DNA of 64,000 nucleotides from the NCBI RefSeq assembly GCF_936916975.1, contig NZ_CAKZGO010000006.1, positions 1-64,000 on the forward strand, written 5' to 3'. A program made the translations under genes and the position numbers. The stretch comes from an uncultured Dongia sp. GTDB lineage: Bacteria; Pseudomonadota; Alphaproteobacteria; Dongiales; Dongiaceae. Each line of letters opens with the position of its first letter. The stretch's first letter is position 1. The notes below the pieces were generated by a model. The model made no database searches. It was not told the origin of the DNA and saw nothing but the letters and a program-made list of their open reading frames with translations. This document shows, piece by piece, positions 15,591-25,700 of this stretch.

Positions 15591-16613
15591 TCAATTCAGG
15601 GTGAGCTGGCCGGCGACCGGGATCACGATCGTGCCCGCATCCCGGACGATGCCAGTCAGTTCTTTTTTGCTGTTGATGTTGACGACGCGGATGGCCTGGC
15701 CGATGGCGGCGTCTTCCAGCGCCTTGCCGGTCACGGTGAGGTTCATCTGGCCGGTCTGCAGCGCGAGTGTCACGAGGCTGTTCTTGCGAATGGTCGGTGT
15801 CATGACAAGATCGCTGCCGCGCAGCATCTGGCTTGTGCGCAACGGTCGCTTGGTCGTCATGCCAACCAACTGCCTGGCATCGGTGATGACATTGCCGATC
15901 AGCCGATCGGTCCGCACCGAGATCCATTGCAGATCGGCATCCTGCACCGTGGTGCCGGCACCGACCGCATGATTTAGGACGGGAATGTCGATCGTCTCGT
16001 AGATTGAGCCGGAAACGTTGCGCTGTTGCGACGTGGGACCTTCGGCCGGAACCACCAGAGTAGCTGCAAAGCGCTGGCCGGTCGGGTCAAACTGCAAATT
16101 CTGCACGGCGACGGAGGCCGCGACATCGGTTGGCAGGACGAATTCGACATCGCCACCATCGAGCACCAGTTCGATGCGCGCGTCAGTACCGGATCGCTCA
16201 CGCAAGGCGCTAGCTAGCGATTCAAGCACAGTGCCGGCGCCAACCCGGTGGCTGATGCGGCCGACGAGGACCTTCTCGAATTTGGAATCCGGACGCCAGT
16301 CGAGTCGGTAGGCCCGCGCCAGCTGGCTCAGGAACCGCGCATCGAAGGAAATGGTCTGGCCGGGGCCAGGGGCCTGGGCGATCGGCGTGTCACCGACCGA
16401 CAGCGATTCCATGAACAGATCGCCGAGGCGGACGACATCATCATCGACCATGATGTTGCTGCGTAGGCTGAGGCCTTCCACAGCTTCTTCGCTGCTGTCG
16501 AGCAAGGCGAGGCTGTCGGCACCGGCAATACCAGCCGGGGCACCTGCCAGCAGGGAGAAAGCGAGAACGGTGGAACGCAATGCCAGTCGATAGTTGATGA
16601 GTCGGCGGTTCAT
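15591..16613 (-). CDS. flgA: P-ring assembly chaperone FlgA
   Basis: 340 aa, periplasmic, helps FlgI assemble. It has a Sec signal peptide (basic start, hydrophobic to about residue 27), a long N-terminal region and a C-terminal SAF/FlgA domain (about 205-340) with DADLQWISVRTDRLIGNVI and LVTLALQTGQMNLTVTGKAL. The ATG at 16613 has AGGAGG six bases upstream; a TTG 15 bases earlier would lack that. The length is larger than E. coli FlgA (about 219 aa) but normal for alphaproteobacteria. flgA begins 12 bases past the flgG stop. Confidence 0.93.
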   Translation of the reverse strand: MNRRLINYRLALRSTVLAFSLLAGAPAGIAGADSLALLDSSEEAVEGLSLRSNIMVDDDVVRLGDLFMESLSVGDTPIAQAPGPGQTISFDARFLSQLARAYRLDWRPDSKFEKVLVGRISHRVGAGTVLESLASALRERSGTDARIELVLDGGDVEFVLPTDVAASVAVQNLQFDPTGQRFAATLVVPAEGPTSQQRNVSGSIYETIDIPVLNHAVGAGTTVQDADLQWISVRTDRLIGNVITDARQLVGMTTKRPLRTSQMLRGSDLVMTPTIRKNSLVTLALQTGQMNLTVTGKALEDAAIGQAIRVVNINSKKELTGIVRDAGTIVIPVAGQLTLN

Positions 16614-16624
16614 GATGTGCCTCC

Positions 16625-17410
16625 TCAACGGATGTTGCTGACGGTTGCCATCATGTCGTCCGAGGCCTGAATGACCTTGGAATTGATCTCATAGGCACGC
16701 TGTGCGGAGATGAGATCGGTCATCTCGCTGACCATGTTGACGTTGGACTGCTCCAGGAAGTTCTGCTGCAGCAGGCCAAAGCCCACGGCACCGGGATTGC
16801 CGGTCGTCGGGCCGCCAGAGGCTTCCGTTTCGAGCAAGAGATTGTCGCCCGTCTGCTGCATGCCGGCATCGTTGATGAACGTTGCCATCTGGATTTGGCC
16901 CAGCAAGGTGGGCGTAATCTGCCCGGGAATGGTGACTTCCACCTGGCCGTTGCCGTTGATGGTGATGTCGGTGGCGTTATTGGGAACCGTGATGTTGGGA
17001 ATGATGGCAAAACCATCTGCCGTCACCAGCGTGCCGTCATTCGAGAGGCGCAATGTACCGTCGCGGGTATAGGCGGTGGTGCCGTCCGGCAACTCCACCT
17101 GCAGATAGCCGCGTCCCTTGATGGCGATGTCGAGCGGATTTTCGGTTGGCACAAGCGAGCCTTGCTCGTTGATCCGATAGACTGCAACCGCCTTGACGCC
17201 GACGCCGATCTGCACGCCAGCGGGCACGATTGTCGCCGTGTCCGAGGATTGCGTGCCGACGCGGCGTTGATCCTGATAGAGAAGATCGGCGAACTCGGAG
17301 CGGCTCCGCTTGAAGCCGGTCGTCGTCACGTTGGCGATGTTGTTGGCGATGACGTCGATGTTCAGCTGCTGGGCGAACATGCCGGTCGCTGCGGTGGTTA
17401 GGGATCTCAT
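16625..17410 (-). CDS. flgG: Flagellar distal rod protein FlgG
   Basis: 261 aa, the usual FlgG length. FlgG builds the distal rod crossing the P and L rings. N-terminal ANNIANVTTTGFKRSRSEFADL and C-terminal EMTDLISAQRAYEINSKVIQ with DMMATVSNIR are the family signatures. It follows flgF by 36 bases in the operon driven from 18248-18262. Confidence 0.97.
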   Translation of the reverse strand: MRSLTTAATGMFAQQLNIDVIANNIANVTTTGFKRSRSEFADLLYQDQRRVGTQSSDTATIVPAGVQIGVGVKAVAVYRINEQGSLVPTENPLDIAIKGRGYLQVELPDGTTAYTRDGTLRLSNDGTLVTADGFAIIPNITVPNNATDITINGNGQVEVTIPGQITPTLLGQIQMATFINDAGMQQTGDNLLLETEASGGPTTGNPGAVGFGLLQQNFLEQSNVNMVSEMTDLISAQRAYEINSKVIQASDDMMATVSNIR

Positions 17411-17446
17411 GGTTCTCTCTCCCGCCCGATCTTTAAGAATGGGGCT

Positions 17447-18190
17447 TTAAGAACTGGGGATGATGTAGTTGACGGCGCGCCGCATGCGTTCATGCTCGCC
17501 TTCCAGGAATTTCTGTGCCGACTGGTAATTGCGCTGCACCCAGATCATGCTGGTCATCTCGCGGATCGATTGGACATTCGATCCCTCGATCATGCGTTGC
17601 TGGAGCTTGAAATCGGCCACGTCGACTTGCGCCGGCACCTGGTCGCTGCCGAACACCTGGCCATTGCCAGGCTTCAGGGCATTGTCATCGGTAAAGGCCA
17701 CGACATCGAGCCTGCCGTAGATGACGGGGGTGTTGCCGCCCTGGGTGCGGTTGGCGGAAACGGTGCCGTCGGCGGCGATATTGATGGGCCCGTCATCCGT
17801 ATTGAGGATGAGCGGCGCGCCGCCAGCCATGACCCGGAAGCCGGAATTGTTCACGACCTCGCCTGCTGCGTTCAGCTGGAAACGGCCGTTTCTCGTGTAG
17901 CGCGGTCCGTCCGGCGTCTCCAATACGAAGAAGCCCTTGCCCTGGATGGCGACATCCAGGTCATTCCCGGTGGTCTGCAACGTGCCTTCCGACAGGTCGC
18001 GGTAGCTTGCCAGATCCTGGACATAGGACAGCTTGACCGGCTTTTCGGCGCGGATCAGATATTCGCTGAAAACCATGCCTTCGGCTTTGAATCCGGAGGT
18101 ATTCGTGTTGGCCAGGTTGTTGGCCACCACGTCCATTTGTCGAGACAGACCGAGCTGTCGCGACAGCACGATATAGGTCGGCGTTTCCAT
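17447..18190 (-). CDS. flgF: Flagellar proximal rod protein FlgF
   Basis: 247 aa. FlgF is a proximal rod component related to FlgG. The N-terminus has ANNLANTNTSGFKAEGMVFS and the C-terminus REMTSMIWVQRNYQSAQKFL. First gene of flgF-flgG-flgA-flgH; sigma-54 element 58-72 bp upstream. Confidence 0.96.
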   Translation of the reverse strand: METPTYIVLSRQLGLSRQMDVVANNLANTNTSGFKAEGMVFSEYLIRAEKPVKLSYVQDLASYRDLSEGTLQTTGNDLDVAIQGKGFFVLETPDGPRYTRNGRFQLNAAGEVVNNSGFRVMAGGAPLILNTDDGPINIAADGTVSANRTQGGNTPVIYGRLDVVAFTDDNALKPGNGQVFGSDQVPAQVDVADFKLQQRMIEGSNVQSIREMTSMIWVQRNYQSAQKFLEGEHERMRRAVNYIIPSS

Positions 18191-18247
18191 GACGATGCCC
18201 TCAAAGGGTCAATTACATCCAGCTCTGCGGCCGGTGCTTACCAGTAT

Positions 18248-18262
18248 GCAGACTTCGTGCCA
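18248..18262 (-). promoter_or_regulatory. Sigma-54 promoter of flgF operon
   Basis: On the minus strand it reads TGGCAC-GAAGT-CTGC: perfect -24, one mismatch in -12, exact spacing. The predicted start is near 18237, about 46 nt upstream of the flgF ATG. Confidence 0.8.
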
Positions 18263-18322
18263 GATAAATTATTATTATATATCATATAGTTGAATAGAAA
18301 TCAGATCGGCCTGTGCATAAAA

Positions 18323-18353
18323 TGCCGGGCGAAAATCGGCCCGCCGCCCGGCA
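18323..18353. promoter_or_regulatory. Inverted repeat upstream of flgF promoter
   Basis: TGCCGGGCG (18323-18331) and CGCCCGGCA (18345-18353) form a perfect 9+9 inverted repeat with a 13-base spacer, centred about 100 bp upstream of the flgF start. The arms share TGCCG/CGGCA with the other candidate enhancer sites. An RNA hairpin in a fliL leader is an alternative reading. Confidence 0.45.
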
Positions 18354-18533
18354 CGAATTGCGGTCCTCGGCCCACAGATGGTTCACCGGATGTTAACCAT
18401 CCTCGCCTAGTTTAACCCCATCACTCGGCTGCATATTTCCGCGTTACGGCGTTGCGGCCCATTAAAACCGCCCATTGAAGGGTGCCCGGGATCTGCGGGT
18501 GTTCAGCGGGGCCAGTCGGGATGCTGAGGAAAG

Positions 18534-19052
18534 ATGGCTGAAGAAGGCGTAGAGGTCACCGCCAAGAAGAAGATGAGCGGCAAGAAGCTGGTGCTGTTTA
18601 TCGTGCTGCCGCTACTGCTGCTGGGTGGGGGGGCGGCTGCCGCCTATTTCCTGCTGTTCAAGGAAGACCCCGAGGCTGCCGCGGCCCATGGCGCCGAGGG
18701 CGATGCGGCCCATGAGGAAGAGGCGGCGGAAGAAGAGGGGCATGTCCCCGTCTTCGTCGAACTCCCAAAGATGCAGGCCAACCTGATCATGACCGGCAAG
18801 AAGCAGCCCTTCATGGTGACGACAATGGTGCTGGAGGTGGGGTCGCCCGAGGAACAGAAGATCGTCGAGGAAGTGCAGCCGCGAATCGAGAACGAGATCG
18901 TAACTTACCTGCGCAGCTTGCGGCCAGAGGACGTCCAAGGTGCCGCCGGCCTGCAGCGCCTGCGCGAAGAGCTGTTGACGCGAGTCAAGGAAGCGGCCAA
19001 ACCGGCCAAAGTTAAAGATATTCTCTTTAAGGAGATGTTGGTTCAGCAATAA
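18534..19052 (+). CDS. fliL: Flagellar basal-body protein FliL
   Basis: 172 aa, inner-membrane protein that surrounds the stator and supports motor torque. A short cytoplasmic start (KKKMSGKK), one transmembrane segment (about residues 22-42), an acidic Ala/Glu linker and the periplasmic FliL domain with a conserved helical end LKEAAKPAKVKDILFKEMLVQ-type sequence. GAGGAAAG immediately precedes the ATG. It begins the fliL-fliM-DUF6468-motE run. Confidence 0.93.
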   Translation: MAEEGVEVTAKKKMSGKKLVLFIVLPLLLLGGGAAAAYFLLFKEDPEAAAAHGAEGDAAHEEEAAEEEGHVPVFVELPKMQANLIMTGKKQPFMVTTMVLEVGSPEEQKIVEEVQPRIENEIVTYLRSLRPEDVQGAAGLQRLREELLTRVKEAAKPAKVKDILFKEMLVQQ

Positions 19053-19118
19053 TATGGGCTGTCAGAGCCACCTATATGGCAAGATGCACCATGCGATTGC
19101 GACGGACCGAGGTAGAGC

Positions 19119-20195
19119 ATGATCGACGATCCTGAAGAAGAGCTGTCCGAGGAAGAAAAGGCTGCTGCCGCGGCTTGGGGCGACATGGCCGAAGAAGGGG
19201 CCGACGCCGCCGCTGATGGTGCAGCGCCGCAAGGGCCGATGTCGAACCGCGTCCTCGATCAGGACGAAATCGACAGCCTGCTCGGTATCGCAAAGGGCGA
19301 AGAAGGCGAGGAAAAGACCTCGGGCATCCAAGCGATGCTTAACAGCGCGCTGGTGTCCTATGAACGCCTGCCGATGCTGGAGATTGTGTTCGACCGGTTG
19401 GTGCGCATGCTGTCCACCAGCCTGCGCAACTTTACCTCGGACAATGTCGAAGTCTCGCTCGATAACATCACCGCCATCCGTTTTGGCGATTACCTGAACT
19501 CCATCCCGCTGCCCGCTATGCTCGGCGTGTTCAAGGCCGAGGAATGGGACAATTACGGCCTGCTGATGGTCGATTCTTCGCTCACCTATTCGATCGTCGA
19601 CGTCTTGCTGGGTGGCCGGCGCGGTACCGCGGCGATGCGTATCGAGGGGCGGCCCTATACTACCATCGAACGCAATCTGGTCGAACGCCTGGTCAATGTT
19701 GTGCTCAACGATCTGACGGCAACCTTCGATCCGCTGTCGCCGGTCACCTTCCGATTTGAGCGTCTTGAGACCAACCCACGCTTTGCCGCCATCGCACGGC
19801 CGGCCAATGCCGCCATTCTGGCGCGGCTCCGGGTTGATATGGAAGACCGCGGTGGGCGCCTCGAACTGATGCTGCCCTATGCCACCCTCGAACCCGTGCG
19901 CGAGCTGCTGCTGCAGATGTTCATGGGCGAAAAATTTGGCCGCGATTCGATCTGGGAAACCCATCTTTCCGGCGAATTATGGCAGACGGACGTCAATATC
20001 AATGCGGTGCTCGACGAAGTGTCCGTGCCGCTCAATGAAGTTCTGAACTGGAAACCGGGCAGCCGCCTCGATCTCGAAGTGACACCCGATTCGATGATCG
20101 AGCTGCGCTGCGGCGATGTCCGACTGTTCCGCGGCCAGATGGGTCGCAAGGGACAGCACATTGCGGTCAAGCTTCAGGACCGGTTGATCAAATAG
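19119..20195 (+). CDS. fliM: Flagellar motor switch protein FliM
   Basis: 358 aa. The C-ring component that binds CheY-P and sets rotation direction. The segment LDQDEIDSLLGIA (about residues 45-57) is the CheY-binding motif, here preceded by an unusually long acidic N-terminus of about 45 residues. The middle domain keeps LPMLEIVFDRLVRMLSTSLR; the C-terminal surface-presentation domain keeps GDVRLFRGQMGRKGQHIAVK. It lies 66 bases after fliL. Confidence 0.96.
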   Translation: MIDDPEEELSEEEKAAAAAWGDMAEEGADAAADGAAPQGPMSNRVLDQDEIDSLLGIAKGEEGEEKTSGIQAMLNSALVSYERLPMLEIVFDRLVRMLSTSLRNFTSDNVEVSLDNITAIRFGDYLNSIPLPAMLGVFKAEEWDNYGLLMVDSSLTYSIVDVLLGGRRGTAAMRIEGRPYTTIERNLVERLVNVVLNDLTATFDPLSPVTFRFERLETNPRFAAIARPANAAILARLRVDMEDRGGRLELMLPYATLEPVRELLLQMFMGEKFGRDSIWETHLSGELWQTDVNINAVLDEVSVPLNEVLNWKPGSRLDLEVTPDSMIELRCGDVRLFRGQMGRKGQHIAVKLQDRLIK

Positions 20196-20218
20196 CAGGG
20201 TAGGCAGGCGCAAACCCT

Positions 20219-20692
20219 ATGATGTCGTTCGGCCTCATCACCGATTTCATTCTGGTCGCCCTCCTGGTGGCGACGCTGTTCTATGTGCTGCGCCTGTTGC
20301 GGCGGCTGAACGAGTTGCAAAAGGATCGCGACAGTTTTCAGAAGCTGATCCAGGACTTCTCCGCCGCCACTGGCCAAGCGGACCGATCGCTCGCGGAGTT
20401 GCGCGGCGCAGCCGATGGAATCGGCAAAGATCTAGGTAAGGGCATTGAACGCGGCCAGGGCGTCGTTGGCGAATTGCAGCGCAGCAGTGATGATCTCAAG
20501 ATGCTGATCGCCCGCGCCGAGAATGCCGCGGACAAGCTCGAAGTTCAGTTAGGCACGTCGCGACAGTCGCCAGCGTCCTCCGCCCCCACGTCATCAGGAT
20601 TTGCCGGCAGTACGCGATCGGAGCCGGAGCCGCGTCCCGTGCAAGATGCACAGACGCAAGCCTTGCTCTCGGCGCTCGGCCGCATCCGTTAG
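20219..20692 (+). CDS. DUF6468-type membrane-anchored coiled-coil protein
   Basis: 157 aa. One N-terminal transmembrane segment (about residues 5-25), then a helical region (26-115) with coiled-coil character, then a Pro/Ser-rich tail. It matches the alphaproteobacterial DUF6468 proteins found beside fliM (recognised from memory). Position between fliM and motE suggests a role at the motor or stator; no activity is known. It begins 23 bases after fliM and 10 before motE, so cotranscription is likely. Confidence 0.7.
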   Translation: MMSFGLITDFILVALLVATLFYVLRLLRRLNELQKDRDSFQKLIQDFSAATGQADRSLAELRGAADGIGKDLGKGIERGQGVVGELQRSSDDLKMLIARAENAADKLEVQLGTSRQSPASSAPTSSGFAGSTRSEPEPRPVQDAQTQALLSALGRIR

Positions 20693-20701
20693 GAATTAGT
20701 G

Positions 20702-21442
20702 ATGCCATCGACTCCTTTGCCAGCAACCTTAGACAGCAGCGCAACTGCCCGCACGCGGGTGCGTCTGCTGCCGCTCCTGGTCGGCGTCATGATACTGGTG
20801 CTGACCATTCGCGTGGGCGACATGTGGCAGCATTTGTCGGTCGGTGTCGGTAGCGAAACGCAAGCTCAATCGGCGCCGGCCACCAATGCCGCACCGACCG
20901 AGAATGCGGCGCCGACGCAACCAGCAACGCCAGAAGAAAATGCGACACCGCCGGCTGAAGGAGCCGCGGCGGAGAACGGCACGGCGACCGAGCCTGCCGC
21001 GCCGCCACCTGCCAAGGATCCGCTTGAATACACCGATGAAGAAATCGAAGTGCTGCAGCAATTGGCGAAGCGCCGCGAGGAGTTGGAACTGAAATCCCGC
21101 CAGCTTGATGAGCGCGAGGCAATGGTGGTTGCCGCCGAGCAGCGGATGGAACAGAAAATGGCCGAGCTCAAAGCGCTGCAATCGACTGTCGAGGATCTGC
21201 TCACGAAGCGATCCGACGAGGAAGAAAAGCAGTTGCAAACCCTGGTTTCTACCTATGAAAAGATGAAACCGAAGGATGCCGCGCAGGTATTCGAGGAAAT
21301 GGATATGGATCTGTTGGCGGACCTGGTCAGCCGCATGAAGACCAGCCGGGCGGCGCCCATTCTGGCGCTGGTGTCGCCAACCAAGGTCAAAGAACTGACT
21401 TTCGAGCTAGCACAGCAGAAGACGCTCCCGTTCGCGCCTTGA
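20702..21442 (+). CDS. motE: MotE-like motility protein
   Basis: 246 aa. MotE is a periplasmic chaperone of MotC in rhizobia. An N-terminal membrane segment (about residues 21-36) is followed by a long Ala/Pro/Glu/Thr spacer, a coiled coil (about 115-175, rich in KRREELELKSRQLDEREAM) and the C-terminal MgtE-N-like domain: YEKMKPKDAAQVFEEMDMDL and LADLVSRMKTSRAAPILALV. The ATG at 20702 follows AGGAATTAGTG. Last gene of the fliL run. Confidence 0.85.
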   Translation: MPSTPLPATLDSSATARTRVRLLPLLVGVMILVLTIRVGDMWQHLSVGVGSETQAQSAPATNAAPTENAAPTQPATPEENATPPAEGAAAENGTATEPAAPPPAKDPLEYTDEEIEVLQQLAKRREELELKSRQLDEREAMVVAAEQRMEQKMAELKALQSTVEDLLTKRSDEEEKQLQTLVSTYEKMKPKDAAQVFEEMDMDLLADLVSRMKTSRAAPILALVSPTKVKELTFELAQQKTLPFAP

Positions 21443-21470
21443 TTTTATTGGCAAATTTGTTTTCCGCGGT

Positions 21471-21485
21471 TTAACCCCGGTTTAA
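21471..21485 (+). promoter_or_regulatory. CtrA-type box upstream of cheY
   Basis: TTAA-CCCCGGT-TTAA, followed by C, is an exact TTAA-N7-TTAAC match, 80 bp upstream of the cheY ATG and 29 bp past the motE stop. Confidence 0.65.
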
Positions 21486-21564
21486 CCTATTTGCTGCAAA
21501 TTCAAGACACTGACGGGGCAAATCTGCTTCATAAGACGGAAAAAGTTGGAGTGAGAGGGAACTG

Positions 21565-21951
21565 ATGTCGGTCGATCTGAATATGCAAGTCCTCATCGTC
21601 GATGATTACAAGACGATGCTCCGCATCATCCGTAATCTACTGAAGCAATTGGGCTTCAATAACGTGGACGAAGCCACCGATGGCTCCATGGCGCTGCAGA
21701 AGCTGCGCGACAAGGACTATGGGATGGTCATCTCCGATTGGAACATGGAGCCGATGACCGGCATCCAATTGCTCCGCGAGGTCCGCGCCGATTCCAGACT
21801 GAAGAATTTGCCCTTCATCATGATCACGGCCGAAAGCAAGACCGAGAACGTGATCGCCGCGAAGGAAGCTGGTGTGAACAACTACATCGTGAAGCCGTTC
21901 AACGCCGCCACGCTCAAGACCAAGCTGGTCACCGTCCTCGGTACTTTCTAG
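21565..21951 (+). CDS. cheY: Chemotaxis response regulator CheY
   Basis: 128 aa single receiver domain. Phospho-acceptor Asp58 (MVISDWNMEP), acidic pair Asp13/Asp14, and conserved Lys110 (YIVKPFNA) are all present. It should bind FliM when phosphorylated. AGAGGGAACTG precedes the ATG. It is followed 24 bases later by cheZ, its likely phosphatase, so the pair forms a switch module behind the CtrA-type box. Confidence 0.95.
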   Translation: MSVDLNMQVLIVDDYKTMLRIIRNLLKQLGFNNVDEATDGSMALQKLRDKDYGMVISDWNMEPMTGIQLLREVRADSRLKNLPFIMITAESKTENVIAAKEAGVNNYIVKPFNAATLKTKLVTVLGTF

Positions 21952-21975
21952 GCCGATTGGAAAGGGATCAGTTCA

Positions 21976-22653
21976 ATGGGGGCCGGTATGACAGCAACAG
22001 TTCCACCCGAGCTCGTGCATCGTTTGAGCGCACTCAAGGGCCGCATGCAGACCGTCAGTCGCGAGGAAATCGCGGATGTCGTGACCAGCCTGCTGGCGAC
22101 CATGGAAGGGGATCTTTCCGACGGCAATCTCAAAGTGTTCGCCGAACTGGAATCGCTGTCCAACTATATCCTCGCGGCAAAATCGGAAATTGCTGCCCTG
22201 CGCCCGGACGAGATCACGGCGCGGCATCTGCCCAAGGCAACGGACGAGCTCGACGCCATTGTCGGTGCCACGGAAGAAGCGACCAATTCGATCCTCGGCG
22301 CCATGGAAAGCCTGGAAGCGATCGCCGGCGAATTGCCCGGAGAATTCGGTGACAAGGTCAATGAGGCGGTGACCCAGGTCTACGAGGCCTGCAATTTCCA
22401 GGACATCACCGGGCAGCGCATTACCAAGGTTGTGAATACGCTCAAGCATATCGAAGAAAAGGTTGAGGCCCTGGTCTCAGCCTTTGGTGACGAGATCGCC
22501 AAATACAAAAAGGCGCATCCCGAATCGGATGAAACGCCCGAGGACGAGAAGAAGAAGGCGCCGACCGATGCCGACCTTCTCAATGGCCCGCAATTGCCTG
22601 ACGATGCCTCGAAACAGGCAGAAATCGACGCCTTGCTGGCGAGCTTCGACTGA
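21976..22653 (+). CDS. cheZ: CheZ-family CheY-P phosphatase
   Basis: 225 aa. CheZ speeds CheY-P dephosphorylation. The signature is ACNFQDITGQRITKVVNTL, with Asp143 and Gln147 in the catalytic positions known from E. coli (same numbering by coincidence). The rest is helical, and the C-terminus (KQAEIDALLASFD) looks like the short CheY-docking peptide. GGAAAGGGATC lies upstream of the ATG at 21976. Confidence 0.9.
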   Translation: MGAGMTATVPPELVHRLSALKGRMQTVSREEIADVVTSLLATMEGDLSDGNLKVFAELESLSNYILAAKSEIAALRPDEITARHLPKATDELDAIVGATEEATNSILGAMESLEAIAGELPGEFGDKVNEAVTQVYEACNFQDITGQRITKVVNTLKHIEEKVEALVSAFGDEIAKYKKAHPESDETPEDEKKKAPTDADLLNGPQLPDDASKQAEIDALLASFD

Positions 22654-22706
22654 GCTTGTCCGCCACCGCCGGCTAGCGCCTAGATCATGAGGCCGGGGAT
22701 CATGAT

Positions 22707-25700
22707 ATGGACCCGGCCCTGGTGGCGAAGCCGCCCAATCCCGATTATCTTCTCTCCATGTTCAGTTTCTATCTGGAGTCGGTCGCTTTGCTGAGGTGGC
22801 GCCAACATGCCGTCTCGGTCGTGCGGCCGTGTAGCCGCTTGGCCGCCAGGATGTGCGCCGCCCTGTGTCTGGCGGGCTGGCTGCTGGCGGCGCATCTAGA
22901 GCCGGCGCTGGCGCAAGACACGGTCGGCGCCAAAGGACAGCTATTCGATGATTTTGGCCGCCTGACGCTGGACTGGGCGAAGGCGCCGGTTCCGGACGTC
23001 GAGATCGCCCTCGACGACACGGAAATGACGCTGCGCTTTGCGCGCCCTGTCAGCCTCGATCCCGCCGCAGTCCGTGCCAATCTCAAGGCATATATCCGCA
23101 GCGCGTCTTTGAGCGCCGATGCCAGGACGCTGTCACTGGCGCTGAAGAAGCCGGTCACCTATCGCCTGGACCGCGCCAACGGCCGCCTGCAGCTCGATCT
23201 GGCGCAGCCAGGCGAGGCGGTGTTGCCCAACAAGGCTACTGGGACCGCGCAAGCCACGCCAACAGTAGCGCCAATTGTGGAGCCAGCAGAGAAGGCGGTG
23301 GAGACCGCTGCCGCCCCCGCGACACCGGCGCCAACGTCCGGCCCCAATTTGAAGCTGCGCAGTGGCGAACATAGTGGCTATTCGCGCCTTGCCATTGATT
23401 GGCCCGGTGTTGATTTCACGCTGCAGCAAGTGGGCGATAAGGCGATCATCAGCTTTGCCAAGCCGGGTCGCCTCGATACCGCGACGCGTTTGCCGCCGCG
23501 TCTGCGCGGTGTCAAGGCAAGCTCAACCGCGACCGGCGGGCTGGCGCTCGAACTGCAGCTCTTGCCCAATGTCGGCCTGAATGCCTTTCGCAATGGCGGC
23601 ACGGTCGTCATCGACCTCGTCGATGGCAAGCCAGCTGCTGCACCCGCCGCGCCCGCGCCGACCGAACCTGCGGCATCCGTGCAGGCAGAAGCGCCGGCTG
23701 TGGTTGTGCCGCCTGAGGTGGCAGCGATTGAGGCTGTGCCTGCTGAACCTGCACAGGGCGAATCTGCCTTGGCCCCGATCGTTGCTGAAGCACCCACGGC
23801 ATCTGACCGGTCCGCCCCCAAACTTCAATCGGAGCCCCCGGTTGGCGTCGAGCTACCTAAGCCAGCGGATGTGCCCGCGGTCGAAATTGCGCCACCCGTG
23901 GTTGTGACCAAGGAACCCGCGATTACGGTACCGGCAAAGCCACCGGCGCCGGTCGAGATCGCGGTGACTGCGGCGCCGGCCGACAATGGCGCGGTGCTTG
24001 ATCTTACCTTCCCGAAAGCTACGGGCCTTGCCGTCTTCAAGCGTGGTGATGCGCTGTGGCTGGTGTTCGATCGTCCGGGACCGATCGATCTTGCAGAGCT
24101 GGTCAAAGCCGCGCCAGCGCTAAGTGGTATCACCCGGGTCGAGACACCCTATGCCACCGTGTTGCGCCTGCCGACGCTGGAGAAACTGGGTGGTGGAGAT
24201 GCGGGAGCCAAGATCAGCGGCGATGGCCGACACTGGCAGATCAGCCTTGGCCGCGGGCGCGATATGCGGCCTGCCAAGAGCATCGAGCAGCGCCGCGAAT
24301 CGCTGGCCAATGGCGGTGCCTCTCTCTTGCTGCAGGCGACGCGCCCGGGGCCGGTCATCAATCTCAGCGATCCCGAAGCCGGCGACGCAATCTCCATCAT
24401 TCCATTGCTGACGGCAGGGTCCGGCATTGCTGATGGCGCTGCCTGGCCGGACTTCCGCGTGCTGCCGAGCTTCCAGGGCGTGGTGGTGGTGCCGATCAGC
24501 GATCGTACACGCGTAGAAGCCTTGCCCAATGGCGTGGTGGTGACGACCGATGGGGTCCCAGGTGGTGGCCCCAGCCCAGTCGTGCCCAAGCCGATTTCGG
24601 AAACTGAGCCACCGCCGGCTGAGCCGGAGGCACCCCCGCTGGTCGCGAGCGCGCCGGACGCCGCTCCTTCGACGCATGGGGAACCGTCGGCCGCGATCGA
24701 ACAGGTGGCGATGGAACCTGTGGAGGGTATTTTCGATCTGCCGCGTTGGCGGCGTGGCGGCGAGGCCAATTTCAGCACGGATGAAGCGGCGTTGCGAGAG
24801 GCGATCGACGAAGCCTCGAACAACGACAAGCCGCTGGCGCGACTGGCGCTCGCTCAATTTCACTTTGCTCATGGCCGCTATCCTGAGGCGCTGGACGACA
24901 TGGTGTTGCTCGACAAGCGTGCTGAGGATGGTGACAAGGACGTCCTGGCCTTGCGCGGCGCCACGCTTGCCTTGGCGGAGCGCGGCAAGGAAGCCCATGC
25001 CGATCTCGATCGTCCGGAGATGGAAGATGTGCCGGAGGGAGCCTTGTTCCGCGGCTACGTCGCGGCGCGCGAGCAGGACTGGCCGGCGGCGGCCAAGGTC
25101 TTCGCTGCGCCGATCCCCTTGCTCGACGACTATCCCAAATCGGCGCGCATGTTGATCCGTCGAGCGGCCGCCGAAGCTCTGCTCCGCAGTGGGAATTCGC
25201 TGCCGGCCCAAGCCTTTCTCGACGCGATGAAGCTCGACATGCCAAGTGTCGAGGATCAGGCGTTCCATGACTATCTGACCGGGCTGCAGCTGGCGCAGGC
25301 CGGCAACAAGGAAGAGGCGATGAAGGCCTGGGCTGCTTTGGCCGATAGCCCCGTCGACGAAGTGCATGCCCGCTCGCAGTTCGATCTCACCGAATTGCAG
25401 TTGGCGGAAGGCAAGATCGACACTAGGAAGGCGGCGACGCAGCTTGAAGCTTTGCGCTTTGTCTGGCGCGGCACCGATTTCGAGTTTGATTTGCTGGATC
25501 GTCTGGGCGGGCTCTACATCGCCGCCGACCTGCCGCGGAAAGGACTGGTCACGCTGCGTCAGGCGGCCACCAACTTCCCCAAGAACCCGAAGGCCAAGCA
25601 CGCCACCGAAGAGATGTCGAAGGCGTTTTACGATCTTTATCTCGGCGACAAGGCGGATCGGCTGGCGCCATTGACGGCCGTGGCGCTTTACGACGAATTC

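Larger units (their letters stand above)
18191..18533. other. Divergent control region, flgF / fliL
   Basis: 343 bp without a gene. It holds the sigma-54 element for flgF, a 9+9 inverted repeat at 18323-18353, and two TTAAC half-sites (18393, 18412) toward fliL that resemble CtrA half-sites but are 15 rather than 7 bases apart. Confidence 0.65.

Noticed and set aside
18350-18361. Possible sigma-54 promoter for fliL (GGCAC...TTGC)
   Set aside because: The -24 and -12 elements are two bases too close; sigma-54 spacing is strict.
18393-18415. Possible CtrA box upstream of fliL
   Set aside because: Both TTAA half-sites are present but 15 bases apart instead of 7; kept only as a weak note in the intergenic entry.
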